This document shows positions 25,932 to 35,351 of a stretch of DNA of 64,000 bases, piece by piece (the stretch's first letter is position 1; every line of letters starts with the position of its first letter). This DNA comes from CAG-877 sp045125935 (GTDB lineage Bacteria > Bacillota_I > Bacilli_A > RF39 > UBA660). Position numbers and translations under genes: made by a program. The notes beneath the pieces were generated by a model, which was not told the origin of the DNA, did not search any database, and worked only from the letters and a program-made list of their open reading frames with translations. The DNA lies in contig JBGVNW010000002.1 in the NCBI GenBank assembly GCA_045125935.1, positions 1 through 64,000 of the forward strand. The letters run 5' to 3'.

Positions 25932-25993
25932 AAACGTTAATTTATATTTATCAGTTTCAAATACGAAGTCCGATTATTCGGGCTTTTTTGCTG
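25932..25993 (+). repeat. 62-bp direct repeat, copy 2 (with duplicated terminator)
   Basis: Second copy of the rpsI end and terminator (see 24815-24876). The repeated terminator hairpin at 25966-25989 would close the transcript of the gene at 25029. The spacing between copies is 1117 bp. Confidence 0.8.
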
Positions 25994-26001
25994 TATGAAA
26001 G

Positions 26002-26030
26002 TTGAACAAAATACATTAATTTGCTATTAT
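26002..26030 (+). promoter_or_regulatory. promoter of the 598-residue protein gene
   Basis: TTGAAC (26002-26007) and TATTAT (26025-26030) are 17 bases apart, 9 bases after the second repeat. It supports the start at 26058. Confidence 0.7.
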
Positions 26031-26057
26031 ATAAAACAAAAAAAGTTGGTCATTATT

Positions 26058-27854
26058 ATGGAAAAGAGAGAATTAATAAAAAGATTAAAATTATTTAGGA
26101 ACCTTTTGAAAACAGGAGAAAAAGTAACACTAGAAGAATTACAAAAAGATATAGAAGAATACTATCAAGAAGAACTTCCAAATGAATTTTATGAAATGCT
26201 AAAAGAAAAATTATCAACACCAATTAAAAACAAAGTATTAATCATAATATTAAAGGGCAATATATATGAATTAATAAGCTTTTTAAAACATAACAATGAG
26301 CAAATAGATAATATTGAAGAATTTATAACACCAGCAAAATATTTTGAAATTTCAAAACGAAATATAAATCAAATTGTAGAACTATTAAAAAAATTACCAG
26401 TAGAAGAAAATCAACTCTTAAAAAATATAAAAGAAGAGCCATTATGGTTATTAAAAAGAACATCAACAAAAACAGAGCATGAATATATAGAAATTGCTTA
26501 CAAGATGTATCAAACAATTGGTTTTGAAAATACCATTGAACTATTAAATCAAAAATATGGTCCAATAACATATGAACAAATACACTTCATGTTTTCACAA
26601 TTAAATACCAAAAAAGGACTAAATAAAACAGAACAAGCTATATTTATTAATTTTCTATTCGGTAATAAAAAAGATTCAAATAATACAATCAGACAAATAC
26701 TAGATGGAAGATTTGATGAATTGTTTTTAAATTTCGATTATTTTTATAATAACTTTACTAATTTTATAAATTGTTTAGGAACAAAATTACCAAAGTTAAA
26801 AGTTAAAGACTTAATGAAGGATAGATTTTTATCCCATGATATTTCAACACCAGAAATAACTAGTGATATATTAGATGACATGTTATCATCATATTACTGT
26901 AAATATGAAACATTAGACACACCTAAAGATGTCGTATATAGTAAAAATTATGCAGTATATAATGAATATCTAAAAGATAAATACCAGTCATCAATTCCAA
27001 GAATACAAATACAAAATGATGAAATAACAGCTGAAGTATTAAAATTAAATGATCCAAGAAATCTAGTTCTGGGCTACCGAGCAGGTAATTGTTTTCGGAT
27101 CAATGGCGACGCAAGTATACTATTCAGTAATTTCTTAAAAAGTGAACATATGCGCTTACTCAGCCTATCAACACTAGAATGTAAAGATTTCGCAATGATG
27201 CTAATAATGCGAAATGGAAATGTTTTAATTGGACAAGGTATAGAAGTAAGTAAAAGAGCTCCATCAAATATTAGTGACAAAAAAATCTACGACACATGTA
27301 GAGAAGCTATGAAACAGATAATGGATTATGAAAATTCCAAAGGTGATGAAATAGTCGCAACAATTATTGGTAGCAGTAATTCGAATGTCTCAAAGCATAA
27401 TAACCAAGTTTTACCATTTTTGATTTCTCCTATTTTTGAAACAACAATTCCCTTTTACAACGGTATATACAATTATCAATGTCTATTAGACATAGAGAAT
27501 AATTCAACTTTACATGATATAAAACTATATATACCAGAAGTACGATACTATGATGAAAGAGAAAAAATATTTGAAAGAGATTACAAGGCATTAAATTATG
27601 ATGAATATTTAGAAATGGAAAAATTACTTAGAGCATTAAGATTTGCACGCCTTAAAGAGCATAATAATCCTAATCTTTATTTTACATTAACAGATAAAAC
27701 ACCACTTTACACATGTTGCAATAGAGAATGGTATATTACTTTATTTGAAGATGGAACTATTGATAGTTACATATTCAGTAAAAAAGATCCAAGAGTCCAA
27801 GAAGAATATAATCAAGAAATGAGTAAAGTATACAGAAAAATAAAAAAAGGCTAA
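26058..27854 (+). CDS. large unknown protein, 598 residues
   Basis: The frame is open from 25995, but the promoter lies inside that stretch, so the start is put at 26058 (MEKRELIKRLK). Residues 1-250 are helical, Lys/Glu/Asn-rich and repeat-like; the region at about 330-440 is more globular, with GYRAGNCFRINGDAS, LLSLSTLECKDFAMM and RNGNVLIGQGIE. A CC pair near the end (LYTCCNREW) follows. No membrane segment. I do not recognise a function; a Cys/Asn/Arg cluster in the globular part might be catalytic (inference). Confidence 0.7.
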   Translation: MEKRELIKRLKLFRNLLKTGEKVTLEELQKDIEEYYQEELPNEFYEMLKEKLSTPIKNKVLIIILKGNIYELISFLKHNNEQIDNIEEFITPAKYFEISKRNINQIVELLKKLPVEENQLLKNIKEEPLWLLKRTSTKTEHEYIEIAYKMYQTIGFENTIELLNQKYGPITYEQIHFMFSQLNTKKGLNKTEQAIFINFLFGNKKDSNNTIRQILDGRFDELFLNFDYFYNNFTNFINCLGTKLPKLKVKDLMKDRFLSHDISTPEITSDILDDMLSSYYCKYETLDTPKDVVYSKNYAVYNEYLKDKYQSSIPRIQIQNDEITAEVLKLNDPRNLVLGYRAGNCFRINGDASILFSNFLKSEHMRLLSLSTLECKDFAMMLIMRNGNVLIGQGIEVSKRAPSNISDKKIYDTCREAMKQIMDYENSKGDEIVATIIGSSNSNVSKHNNQVLPFLISPIFETTIPFYNGIYNYQCLLDIENNSTLHDIKLYIPEVRYYDEREKIFERDYKALNYDEYLEMEKLLRALRFARLKEHNNPNLYFTLTDKTPLYTCCNREWYITLFEDGTIDSYIFSKKDPRVQEEYNQEMSKVYRKIKKG

Positions 27855-28019
27855 CCATACACAACCCTAACTGTTGACAAGTAAAAATCCAGAAAAAACA
27901 ATTTTACAGAAGTTGTAGTTAGTCAGCTAGTAATTAAAAGTTTCAATTTTAAAATTTTATCTCTTATAAATAACCAAGTATTTTGCAAGGAAAAGCATAT
28001 AATAAACCAGGAGGTTAAT

Positions 28020-28352
28020 ATGTTTAAGTTAAGTTATCTAAAAGAATTGCTAACTATTTCTCTTGCATTAAGTACAATAACGTGTGCCCTTGTCCAAAAA
28101 ACAAAAATACATTTTAAAACAAGCAAATATTTACTTTTATATTCACTAATAATTAACTTACTGTTAAGTATTATATTTTGTAAAACATTTACGAGTATAA
28201 GTTTTCCAACCAGTCTTTGGATAGGTTTTTTCTCATTTATAGGTGCGGATACCATTTACAAATCACTAGAAGGTACCTTAGCTTCACACAGCAAACTTAC
28301 CAATAATATAACAATCCCTAAAGAAAATATAATAAATGAGGAGGATGCATAA
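28020..28352 (+). CDS. holin-like small membrane protein
   Basis: A 110-residue protein with about three hydrophobic segments (residues 8-25, 37-55, 62-80) and a hydrophilic tail. It sits directly before an M23 peptidase gene whose ATG overlaps its last base (TAATG). This pairing and size resemble phage holin-endolysin cassettes; the call rests on context. AGGAGGTT precedes the ATG. Confidence 0.5.
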   Translation: MFKLSYLKELLTISLALSTITCALVQKTKIHFKTSKYLLLYSLIINLLLSIIFCKTFTSISFPTSLWIGFFSFIGADTIYKSLEGTLASHSKLTNNITIPKENIINEEDA

Positions 28353-29053
28353 TGGAAAAACCACTATATCCAAGTCGTTATATGAGAATAACTCAAGGGT
28401 ATAATACTGGAACACATCTCAACAGTTATGCCATAGATGAAGCTGGCAAAGATACAGGCATTAGTACATTACGTGCTCCATATACTGGAATAATAAAAAA
28501 AATATATACTGAAGATGCAAATGAAGTCTGGCTAGAAAGTATAGAACCGGTTGAATACCCTGATGGAACAACTGATTATATGACTATGATGTTTGCACAC
28601 ACAAATGATGTTTCAAATTTATTTGTTGGGAAAAAGATAAATCAAGGAGAAGATTTTTATTCTGAAGGAACAAAGGGAAATGTAACTGGAAATCATTGCC
28701 ATATAGAATGTGGAAAAGGTAAATTTACTGGAACAGGTTGGCATAAAAATGATAGTGGATATTATTCAATAAATAATGGAAAAAAACCAGAGGAATGTTT
28801 ATGGATAGATGATAATGTCACAATAATAAATAATAACAATTATACGTTTAAAATGCTAAATACAGTAGAAAATAAAGAAGAAATTGAAAGTAGTACCGAA
28901 ACTAACGAGTCTCCAACAACAAGTCCTAGTAATAATCCACAAGATACTGTGGAAAAAACCTCAGATGAGAAATTAAAATTAATATTCACCTGTGCAAAAG
29001 ATGATTTATATGGCGTGTATTTAAAGAAAGGTCAAAAACTTTATTTAGAATAA
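28352..29053 (+). CDS. M23-family peptidoglycan endopeptidase (endolysin-like)
   Basis: A 233-residue protein with an M23-like domain in residues 1-150: THLNSYAIDEAG carries the first His/Asp pair and GNHCHIECGKG the HxH pair for zinc. A Ser/Thr/Asn-rich linker (about 175-205) leads to a small C-terminal domain ending VYLKKGQKLYLE. There is no signal peptide, fitting a phage-type endolysin released through a holin, here the small gene upstream. It may be a domesticated prophage lysis cassette; no other phage genes are near. Confidence 0.75.
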   Translation: MEKPLYPSRYMRITQGYNTGTHLNSYAIDEAGKDTGISTLRAPYTGIIKKIYTEDANEVWLESIEPVEYPDGTTDYMTMMFAHTNDVSNLFVGKKINQGEDFYSEGTKGNVTGNHCHIECGKGKFTGTGWHKNDSGYYSINNGKKPEECLWIDDNVTIINNNNYTFKMLNTVENKEEIESSTETNESPTTSPSNNPQDTVEKTSDEKLKLIFTCAKDDLYGVYLKKGQKLYLE

Positions 29054-29100
29054 AAAGTATCTCAAAATGATGTACTTATACATCAAATGAGATACTTTTT
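29052..29100. terminator. bidirectional terminator with nested stems
   Basis: AAAAAGTATCTCA (29052-29064) pairs with TGAGATACTTTTT (29088-29100) and an inner TGATGTA/TACATCA stem sits in between. It serves both the M23 gene and the convergent ZIP gene. Confidence 0.9.
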
Positions 29101-29897
29101 TATCCTAGAGCCACGTCTAATATCATCATTATTACAAATCCAATTAGAGTACATAATGTAACTAGATTTTTCTTTTTACTTGTTTGACTTTCTGGAATTA
29201 ATTCAGAAACTGCTACATATATCATTGCACCACCTGCAAGTGACAACAAAAATGGTAGCAAGGTCTGAACTTTTAAAACTAATAGTGCCCCAATAACTGC
29301 CGAAACGGGTTCAACAATCCCACTAAGTTGTCCAAAAAAGAATGATTTAAATCTAGAATATCCTTCTCTTCTTAATGGTAAGCTAACTGCACTTCCTTCA
29401 GGAAAATTTTGCAGTCCAATACCAATAGCTAGAGTTATTGCCGAAATCAAAGTTGCACCTTCAATACCATAGGCAACAGATCCAAAAGCAACACCAATTA
29501 CTAATCCCTCAGGAATATTATGAAGTGTAATGGATGATATCAACATCAACATTCTTTTAGTTTTATTTTTTCTACGTACACCACGTTTTGAAAAAGAATC
29601 GTATACTTTATCTCCAATAAAAAGCAATAATCCACCACATAAGAATCCAATCGCAACAATTAACCACGGAATCATCCCTAGACTATTAGCCATTTCAATA
29701 GCGGGATTAAGTAAAGACCAAAATGAAGCTGCGATCATAACACCACCAGAAAATCCAAGTAAAGCATCCATTATTTCCTTTTTAACGTCTTTAAAGAAAA
29801 ACACTACCGCCGCTCCTAACATAGTTACTCCCCATGTAATTAAAGAAGCAATAAGAGCCTGAATAGTAGGAGATAATCCCACAAAAAAATTATACAT
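29100..29897 (-). CDS. ZIP-family metal transporter
   Basis: A 265-residue membrane protein with about eight hydrophobic helices. The TM4-TM5 metal signature is present as HNIPEGLVIGVAFG and NFPEGSAVSLPLRR, typical of the ZupT/GufA group importing zinc or other divalent metals. A basic loop (KRGVRRKNKTKRM) separates TM3 and TM4. Metal identity cannot be read. Confidence 0.92.
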   Translation of the reverse strand: MYNFFVGLSPTIQALIASLITWGVTMLGAAVVFFFKDVKKEIMDALLGFSGGVMIAASFWSLLNPAIEMANSLGMIPWLIVAIGFLCGGLLLFIGDKVYDSFSKRGVRRKNKTKRMLMLISSITLHNIPEGLVIGVAFGSVAYGIEGATLISAITLAIGIGLQNFPEGSAVSLPLRREGYSRFKSFFFGQLSGIVEPVSAVIGALLVLKVQTLLPFLLSLAGGAMIYVAVSELIPESQTSKKKNLVTLCTLIGFVIMMILDVALG

Positions 29898-30030
29898 AAT
29901 ATCACCATTATAAAGTATGCAAAGTTAAATAAATTGGCTAGACAAAAAACTAAAAATAAATTGTTATCCTAAAAAAAATATGCTAGTATAGTAAGTTAAT
30001 AAATTAGTTTTATCTAAAGGTGGTATTAAG

Positions 30031-30765
30031 ATGAGTGAGTATCAACGACTAGAATCGAAATTAATAAGTTATCTTTCTAGAGACGAAGTAAAAAGAACAG
30101 ATAAAGTAATAAGTTTTTATGATTTATATAAGCTACTGGATGAAAAATTTGAAATATTGAGAAATGTTCAATTAAATAATAAGTTAATTGATAAAATAAA
30201 TAATGACAATACAAAGAAAAATAAAAATAAAGATTTTATAATAAGAAATCTCGACAATGTACTAGCAACAACTGAAAATAATACATCTAAAATAACATTT
30301 TTTTATGGAAAGGGATATAATCCTGAAACCTTTACAATCCTTAAAGATTTTGATGATAATGACATATATTTTTCTTCAAATACTAGTCCAAATAAGGACT
30401 TTATTACAAATTATTATGAAGATATAATTTCTATTTTTAAAACACTAGAATCTTATGCTAAATTAACAAAAGGTGATATAGGAATTAATAAGGAAAATCC
30501 TAACTTAAAACCTATGGTATTTACTGATGGCTTTTTAACTATTTCAATCATATATGGGACTTATGGTCAAGTAAATACAGATATATCAATTAGTGGAAAA
30601 GAAGATCAAAATTCAATATATAAAAGAGAATGGTACACTAGAAAAAAATTATCAGATATTGTATCAGAAAATAGTGATGAAATACTAAAGAAAATACCTG
30701 TAAATATTTCCGATTTAAATTCATCGTGTAAAGAAATTTTGTTCAGTTCAATTTCAAATGATTAA
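30031..30765 (+). CDS. unknown 244-residue protein
   Basis: A soluble, Lys/Asn/Asp-rich alpha/beta protein with no signal peptide. AAAGGTGG precedes the ATG and a terminator follows. Family not recognised. It lies just outside the left end of the mobile element and so belongs to the chromosome. Confidence 0.7.
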   Translation: MSEYQRLESKLISYLSRDEVKRTDKVISFYDLYKLLDEKFEILRNVQLNNKLIDKINNDNTKKNKNKDFIIRNLDNVLATTENNTSKITFFYGKGYNPETFTILKDFDDNDIYFSSNTSPNKDFITNYYEDIISIFKTLESYAKLTKGDIGINKENPNLKPMVFTDGFLTISIIYGTYGQVNTDISISGKEDQNSIYKREWYTRKKLSDIVSENSDEILKKIPVNISDLNSSCKEILFSSISND

Positions 30766-30788
30766 ATATGCTTATGCATATTTTTTTT
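30766..30788 (+). terminator. terminator
   Basis: ATATGC, loop TTAT, GCATAT, then T8, immediately after the stop at 30765. Confidence 0.85.
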
Positions 30789-30818
30789 CTTTATTAAATA
30801 TAAAATAATAGTGATAAA

Positions 30819-30977
30819 ATGTTAAAGAGAAAAACAAAAACACTAATACTAATAACTATTTTAATATCCTTAATTTCACTAAATCTTGCGTCTGCCAAGC
30901 CATTGCCTCTAGAAGGAAAAGTTATTACAATTGATCCAGGACATGGTGGAATAGGATTAATCCAAAATAAACTATAA
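30819..30977 (+). pseudogene. secreted N-acetylmuramoyl-L-alanine amidase, 5' fragment
   Basis: Encodes a basic start (MLKRKTKT), a hydrophobic signal segment and an ASAKP cleavage region, then the first strand of an Amidase_3 domain, GKVITIDPGHGG. After codon 44 the frame runs into the mobile element and stops after 8 foreign codons. The rest of the gene is at 39858-40415. Joining both at the common GACATGGTGG restores a 223-residue CwlD-like amidase in frame. Confidence 0.85.
30940..30949 (+). repeat. attL core of the mobile element
   Basis: GACATGGTGG, identical to 39865-39874. In both places it starts at the second base of a codon, so recombination between the copies keeps the amidase frame. 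Confidence 0.8.
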
Positions 30978-31050
30978 CGCATATATATTAAGTTTATAAA
31001 GGTACTTTGAAAAAAGTATCTTTTTTAATGAAATAAAGGAGGGATGATAA

Positions 31051-32340
31051 ATGAATTTAAATTATGCAATATTTAGAAGTGAACCAATCTATACACTAAA
31101 AGACCTAGCACAAATTGGATCACATAATAAAAGAGAAAAGAAAGCTTATAATTCTAATCCTAATATAGTATTAGAAAAAACAAAATATAATATAGAACTA
31201 AAACCTTTAGCAGATAAATATGTTAAAGGTTTTTATAATATTACAGAAGAATATAAAAAAGAACATGATGAAAGAATGAAAACAGAACGAAGTGATAGAA
31301 GAAAGACATTTAATCAAATGTTAAATAAGTCAAAGAATGTAGTTGCTGATGAATTATTATTTACTGCTACAAATGAATTTTTTAAAGATATGAATAAAGA
31401 TGATATAAAGAAATGGGCTGATACTTGTATGGAATTTGTTTATAATGACTTAGGATATACTAAAGAACAAGTATTACATGCAACTGTCCATATGGATGAA
31501 AAAACACCTCATATTCATTGTGTTATAATTCCATTAGTAAAGAAGTTAGATAATAGAACTAATACAGAAAGATATACAATATCTAAAAAACAATATATAA
31601 AAGATAAAATGCATTTATCAGAATTACAAGATAAGTATCATGCTAGACTAGTTAGTAAAGGTTTTGATTTAGAAAGAGGAATTAAAAATAGTGATAATCA
31701 AAATATTAAAATAAAAGAATATAAGAAAATAACTAGAAAATTAGAAAGAGAAATGAATATTAAACATGATAAGTTAGATAATGCTATAAGTGAATTTAAT
31801 AGTAATATGAAAGATAGTAAGAATGTATTGTTCGATAAAGATTATGTTAAAGTAAAAAAAGAAACATTTGATTCAATGAATAATGTAATTAAAGAAACTA
31901 ATAATTTAATGAAAGTGCAAGAAAAAGTTGAGCATATTTTTAAAGAAGTCGATTCACATGTTAAATCTTATAACTCAATTCAAAAAGAAAATACAGGATT
32001 AAAAAAAGAAGTTGAAAATCTTAAAAACAAAAATGAAGAATTAAAAAAAGAAAATAATTTATTAATGCAATTTATTAATAATTTAATTGATAATCTTAAA
32101 AAGATATTTAGAAAAATATTATTAATTGGAGATTATGAATCTCAAGATATGGTATGTGAACAAGTAAAGGATATTTATGATGAAAAATATTATGAAAGTA
32201 AAGATGTATATCATATAAGTAGAGGTACAGAAAGACAAGATGAATTATATGAATATGCAGATATACCTGATTATTGGAAAGAAAAAGTAAGATATTTTGA
32301 TGAAATTGAAACTAGTAGAGATGATGGCTTTGAAAGATGA
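31051..32340 (+). CDS. MobV-family relaxase
   Basis: A 429-residue plasmid-type mobilisation protein. The Pre/Mob domain fills about residues 1-200, with the histidine motif HMDEKTPHIHCVIIP at about 148-162 that binds metal for DNA nicking. A long coiled coil follows (about 225-350, NLKNKNEELKKENN) and an acidic tail. AAAGGAGGG precedes the ATG. It would nick an oriT, most likely in the upstream 70 bases or within the element; no specific oriT was located. Confidence 0.93.
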   Translation: MNLNYAIFRSEPIYTLKDLAQIGSHNKREKKAYNSNPNIVLEKTKYNIELKPLADKYVKGFYNITEEYKKEHDERMKTERSDRRKTFNQMLNKSKNVVADELLFTATNEFFKDMNKDDIKKWADTCMEFVYNDLGYTKEQVLHATVHMDEKTPHIHCVIIPLVKKLDNRTNTERYTISKKQYIKDKMHLSELQDKYHARLVSKGFDLERGIKNSDNQNIKIKEYKKITRKLEREMNIKHDKLDNAISEFNSNMKDSKNVLFDKDYVKVKKETFDSMNNVIKETNNLMKVQEKVEHIFKEVDSHVKSYNSIQKENTGLKKEVENLKNKNEELKKENNLLMQFINNLIDNLKKIFRKILLIGDYESQDMVCEQVKDIYDEKYYESKDVYHISRGTERQDELYEYADIPDYWKEKVRYFDEIETSRDDGFER

Positions 32341-32357
32341 GTCATCATCTTTTTTTG
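32319..32357 (+). terminator. terminator of the relaxase gene
   Basis: AGATGATG (32319-32326) pairs with CATCATCT (32343-32350), followed by T8. The stem overlaps the 3' end of the coding region. Confidence 0.8.
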
Positions 32358-32427
32358 TAAACTTATGGTTTAATTTTTAACTAAACTAAACTGTAACTAA
32401 AAAAACGAAACTCAAATAACATAATTA

Positions 32428-32456
32428 TTTACTTTTTATATTAAAAATGTTATAAT
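32428..32456 (+). promoter_or_regulatory. promoter of the element's cargo operon
   Basis: TTTACT (32428-32433), 17 bases, TATAAT (32451-32456). It drives the secreted protein and presumably the ABC genes. Short direct repeats (AACTAAACTAAACTG region at about 32380-32395) lie upstream. Confidence 0.7.
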
Positions 32457-32553
32457 CATAGTTGTAAAGTATTAAAGATTATTTTTGGATATATAGGTAT
32501 TATTATGTAGGGAATTTGGTTTATATATAAAGAAGGTAGAAGGAGTGATTTAA

Positions 32554-32967
32554 ATGAAATTTATGAAGTATGCTTTATTAACATTAGTCGTAGCTATTAT
32601 TACAGATGTAGCAATGGTTCTTGCATATCCATCACCAAGTGGAACTGCATTATACTATGAATTGTCGAAAAATTCTATTCAAAAAACCGATTGGAGAACA
32701 AAAAACACATGGACACCTCAAACATATCAAAATACAAGGACTTATACTTGGTTGACAGATCCATGCCCTAATTGTAAAATTTCTGCAAAACCTGTTGACT
32801 CAGGGGGAGATGTATATGTTGCAGTTGTAACTTCAGAAGGTCAAACAAAACAATTTACAGATCCAACTTCTATCAGTTCTCCAAATGATTATCGTCTAAA
32901 TATTTGGCGTTTAGATACCACTTTATTAACAACAGTTCATACAGCTGTTTGGAAAATGAATGCATAA
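32554..32967 (+). CDS. secreted small protein, cargo of the element
   Basis: A 137-residue precursor with a clear signal peptide (residues 1-24, ending MVLAYPSPSG). The mature part of about 110 residues is Thr/Trp/Tyr-rich and beta-strand-like, with one close Cys pair (DPCPNCK). AGAAGGAGTG precedes the ATG. It is followed by an ABC transporter operon with several permeases, an arrangement like bacteriocin plus immunity loci. I know of no family match; bacteriocin or surface protein is inference. Confidence 0.7.
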   Translation: MKFMKYALLTLVVAIITDVAMVLAYPSPSGTALYYELSKNSIQKTDWRTKNTWTPQTYQNTRTYTWLTDPCPNCKISAKPVDSGGDVYVAVVTSEGQTKQFTDPTSISSPNDYRLNIWRLDTTLLTTVHTAVWKMNA

Positions 32968-33054
32968 TAAAAAAAAGTAAAGAATAAAAAAATAATTTTT
33001 TATCCTCTCTTTATATATTCCAGTTCCCTGAAATATTTTTGGAGGTGAGCAAAT

Positions 33055-33957
33055 TTGCGATTTTTAAAAAGGAACTATTTAATTATTGTTTCATTTCTAA
33101 TTCTATTAGTAATTGTAATTTTTTCGGCAAATGAATTTGGAGAACAACGAAATTTAATCAAACAAAAAAATGTTGAAAATATAAATTTTTGTCTTAATAC
33201 AGAATACAAAAATACCGAGTTTGAAAATTATTGTACAGAAATATTAAATAACAAAAACATTGAAATTGATTTTTTTACTACATATACTAATATTGTTTTG
33301 TTAGGATTAGGGAAATATACTTTTATTTTATTCTTATTTGTTATAATTCCATCATTATATAATACAAGCAAATATTTGAAAAACAAAATTATTTTGGTAG
33401 ATGCTTCGAGAATGGATTATAAAAAAATAAAAAGAAAAATTATATTTGAATCATACAAATCTGTGTTTATATTGCCATTAATTATTATAATAAGTTTTCT
33501 CATTTGCTATGCAATTTCTGGAAATTTTGATTCAACATATGCGATAAAAAATAGTACTACTGTATGGTCAAAGGTCACTTTAAGTCATTCGATACTATTT
33601 ATGTTATCTTATTTAATTAATGTTATATTTCATTGCATCTTATACATTAATATTTCATTAATAATTGTTAGAAAATATCATAATTATTTTGTTTCAGTAA
33701 TCTTATCATTTTTATTATATATTGGTATAGAGGCAATTTTAGAAATTGGATTAAATGGTATCTTATTTACTTCTATTTTAAAGTCTGGTGCGGGGATTAT
33801 TTTTAATATTATGAATTATATTACATTTAACGATGGAGTAGGTGTTTTACCAATATTATTAATTTCATCAACATTTGCAATTGGTTCTTCTGTTGTAGTT
33901 TATTTTAAATATAAAGATAAAGAAAAATTAATAATAGATTGTGAAGCAAATGATTAG
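33055..33957 (+). CDS. ABC-2-type membrane protein of the cargo operon
   Basis: A 300-residue integral membrane protein with an N-terminal helix, an extracellular segment of about 60 residues with two Cys, and five further helices. It starts with TTG, 5 bases after GGAGGTGAG. The layout resembles ABC-2 permeases of lantibiotic-immunity type transporters. The ATPase gene follows after 10 bases. Confidence 0.7.
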   Translation: MRFLKRNYLIIVSFLILLVIVIFSANEFGEQRNLIKQKNVENINFCLNTEYKNTEFENYCTEILNNKNIEIDFFTTYTNIVLLGLGKYTFILFLFVIIPSLYNTSKYLKNKIILVDASRMDYKKIKRKIIFESYKSVFILPLIIIISFLICYAISGNFDSTYAIKNSTTVWSKVTLSHSILFMLSYLINVIFHCILYINISLIIVRKYHNYFVSVILSFLLYIGIEAILEIGLNGILFTSILKSGAGIIFNIMNYITFNDGVGVLPILLISSTFAIGSSVVVYFKYKDKEKLIIDCEAND

Positions 33958-33967
33958 GAGGTCTATA

Positions 33968-34600
33968 ATGAAAATTGAAATAATAAATGTTTGCAAATCA
34001 TTTAAAAATGTTGTTGTTCTAGATGATATTAACCTAAAATTAGAAAGTGGAAATATATATGGCTTATATGGTAGAAACGGTGCCGGGAAAAGTGTTTTAT
34101 TAAAAATAATATGTGGTTTTTATATTCCTACTTCTGGAGAAATACTTTATGATGGTGAAAATTTAAATCTTAAAATGGATTTTCCAAAAAATTTGGGAGC
34201 ATTGATAGAAAAACCTTCTTTTTTTCCGGACTTAACTGGTTACGAGAATTTAAAGATGCTAGCAAAAATTCAAAATAAGATTTCTGATGATAGAATTAAT
34301 GAAGTATTAGAAATAGTTAACTTAAAGAAAGATATGAACAAAAAATATGCTAAATATTCATTGGGCATGAAACAAAAACTAGGTATTGCCCAGGCTATAA
34401 TGGAAAATCCAAAAATACTTATTTTAGATGAGCCGTTTAATGGTATAGAACAAAAAACTGTTGAAAGATTAATAGATTATCTAAATTCTATTAAGGATGA
34501 TAAACTAATAATTATTAGTACGCACATCAAAGAAGATTTAAAAAAATTATGTAATAAAATATATATTATGGATGATGGAAAAATTTATGAAGAAAATTAG
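33968..34600 (+). CDS. ABC transporter ATP-binding protein
   Basis: A 210-residue ATPase with start at 33968 (MKIEIINVCKSF) after TAGGAGG. Motifs are intact: Walker A GRNGAGKS, signature YSLGMKQKLGIAQA, Walker B ILILDEPFNGIE and the His switch STHIKED. It belongs to the DRA/BcrA-like export and immunity group. It energises the flanking membrane proteins. Confidence 0.92.
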   Translation: MKIEIINVCKSFKNVVVLDDINLKLESGNIYGLYGRNGAGKSVLLKIICGFYIPTSGEILYDGENLNLKMDFPKNLGALIEKPSFFPDLTGYENLKMLAKIQNKISDDRINEVLEIVNLKKDMNKKYAKYSLGMKQKLGIAQAIMENPKILILDEPFNGIEQKTVERLIDYLNSIKDDKLIIISTHIKEDLKKLCNKIYIMDDGKIYEEN

Positions 34601-35351
34601 TTTATTTAATTTTAAAGAAATTTTTTCAAAAATTAATTATCAATTTAATAACAAAAAGTGTCTATTAATTTTTTTGCTTTTATTTATTGGGGTATTACTT
34701 CCTACGCTATCTGGGAGTGAATCATACAACTTTTGGAGTAAACTTTATAATATATTAAATAATCCAGTTTATAATATGTTACTCTTTATATCAATTGGAA
34801 TAAACATGATATATCTAATTGGAGAAATGATGAATAATTATATGATTATATTGAGGTGTGAAAATCTTAACAAGATAATTAAAAAATTTATTAATGATGT
34901 AGTAATATTTACAATATATTTAATATTTGTTTCATTTATTATGGCAATAGCTGGATCAATTATATTTTCATTTGGAGATATGAAAATGATTAATCATCCT
35001 ATTTACAATATTCCTATGATTGTATATATAATGTTTTTTCTATTAAGAAGTATTATGATTGCTAGTATAGTAAATTCTATTATTTTTATTATATATATTG
35101 CTTTTAATAAAATTATAATCACAATTATAATTTTGATTAATAGTTCATATTTTTTGCTAAATGCTATTGATTCTATTGCAATTGAGCATTTTTATAATAT
35201 GCATCTATTATTCCATAATTATTATACATCTATAAATTACAGTTCATTTTTTCTAGAAATAATTATATCAGTATTAGAAATTTTATTCTTAATAATCATT
35301 GAAAAAGTATTGTTTAAAATAGTGACAAACAAAAAAAGGAATTTTATATGA
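34587..35351 (+). CDS. membrane protein, probable ABC permease
   Basis: About 254 residues and six hydrophobic segments. The start at 34587 (MKKISLFNF) is favoured since GGA lies just upstream; an in-frame ATG at 34572 is possible. It overlaps the ATPase gene, so translation is coupled. No family signature beyond ABC-2 shape. Confidence 0.65.
   Translation: MKKISLFNFKEIFSKINYQFNNKKCLLIFLLLFIGVLLPTLSGSESYNFWSKLYNILNNPVYNMLLFISIGINMIYLIGEMMNNYMIILRCENLNKIIKKFINDVVIFTIYLIFVSFIMAIAGSIIFSFGDMKMINHPIYNIPMIVYIMFFLLRSIMIASIVNSIIFIIYIAFNKIIITIIILINSSYFLLNAIDSIAIEHFYNMHLLFHNYYTSINYSSFFLEIIISVLEILFLIIIEKVLFKIVTNKKRNFI

Noticed and set aside
32554..32967. Secreted protein as a lactococcin 972-type bacteriocin
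   Set aside because: Operon layout is similar, but the mature sequence does not show convincing similarity to that family by eye.
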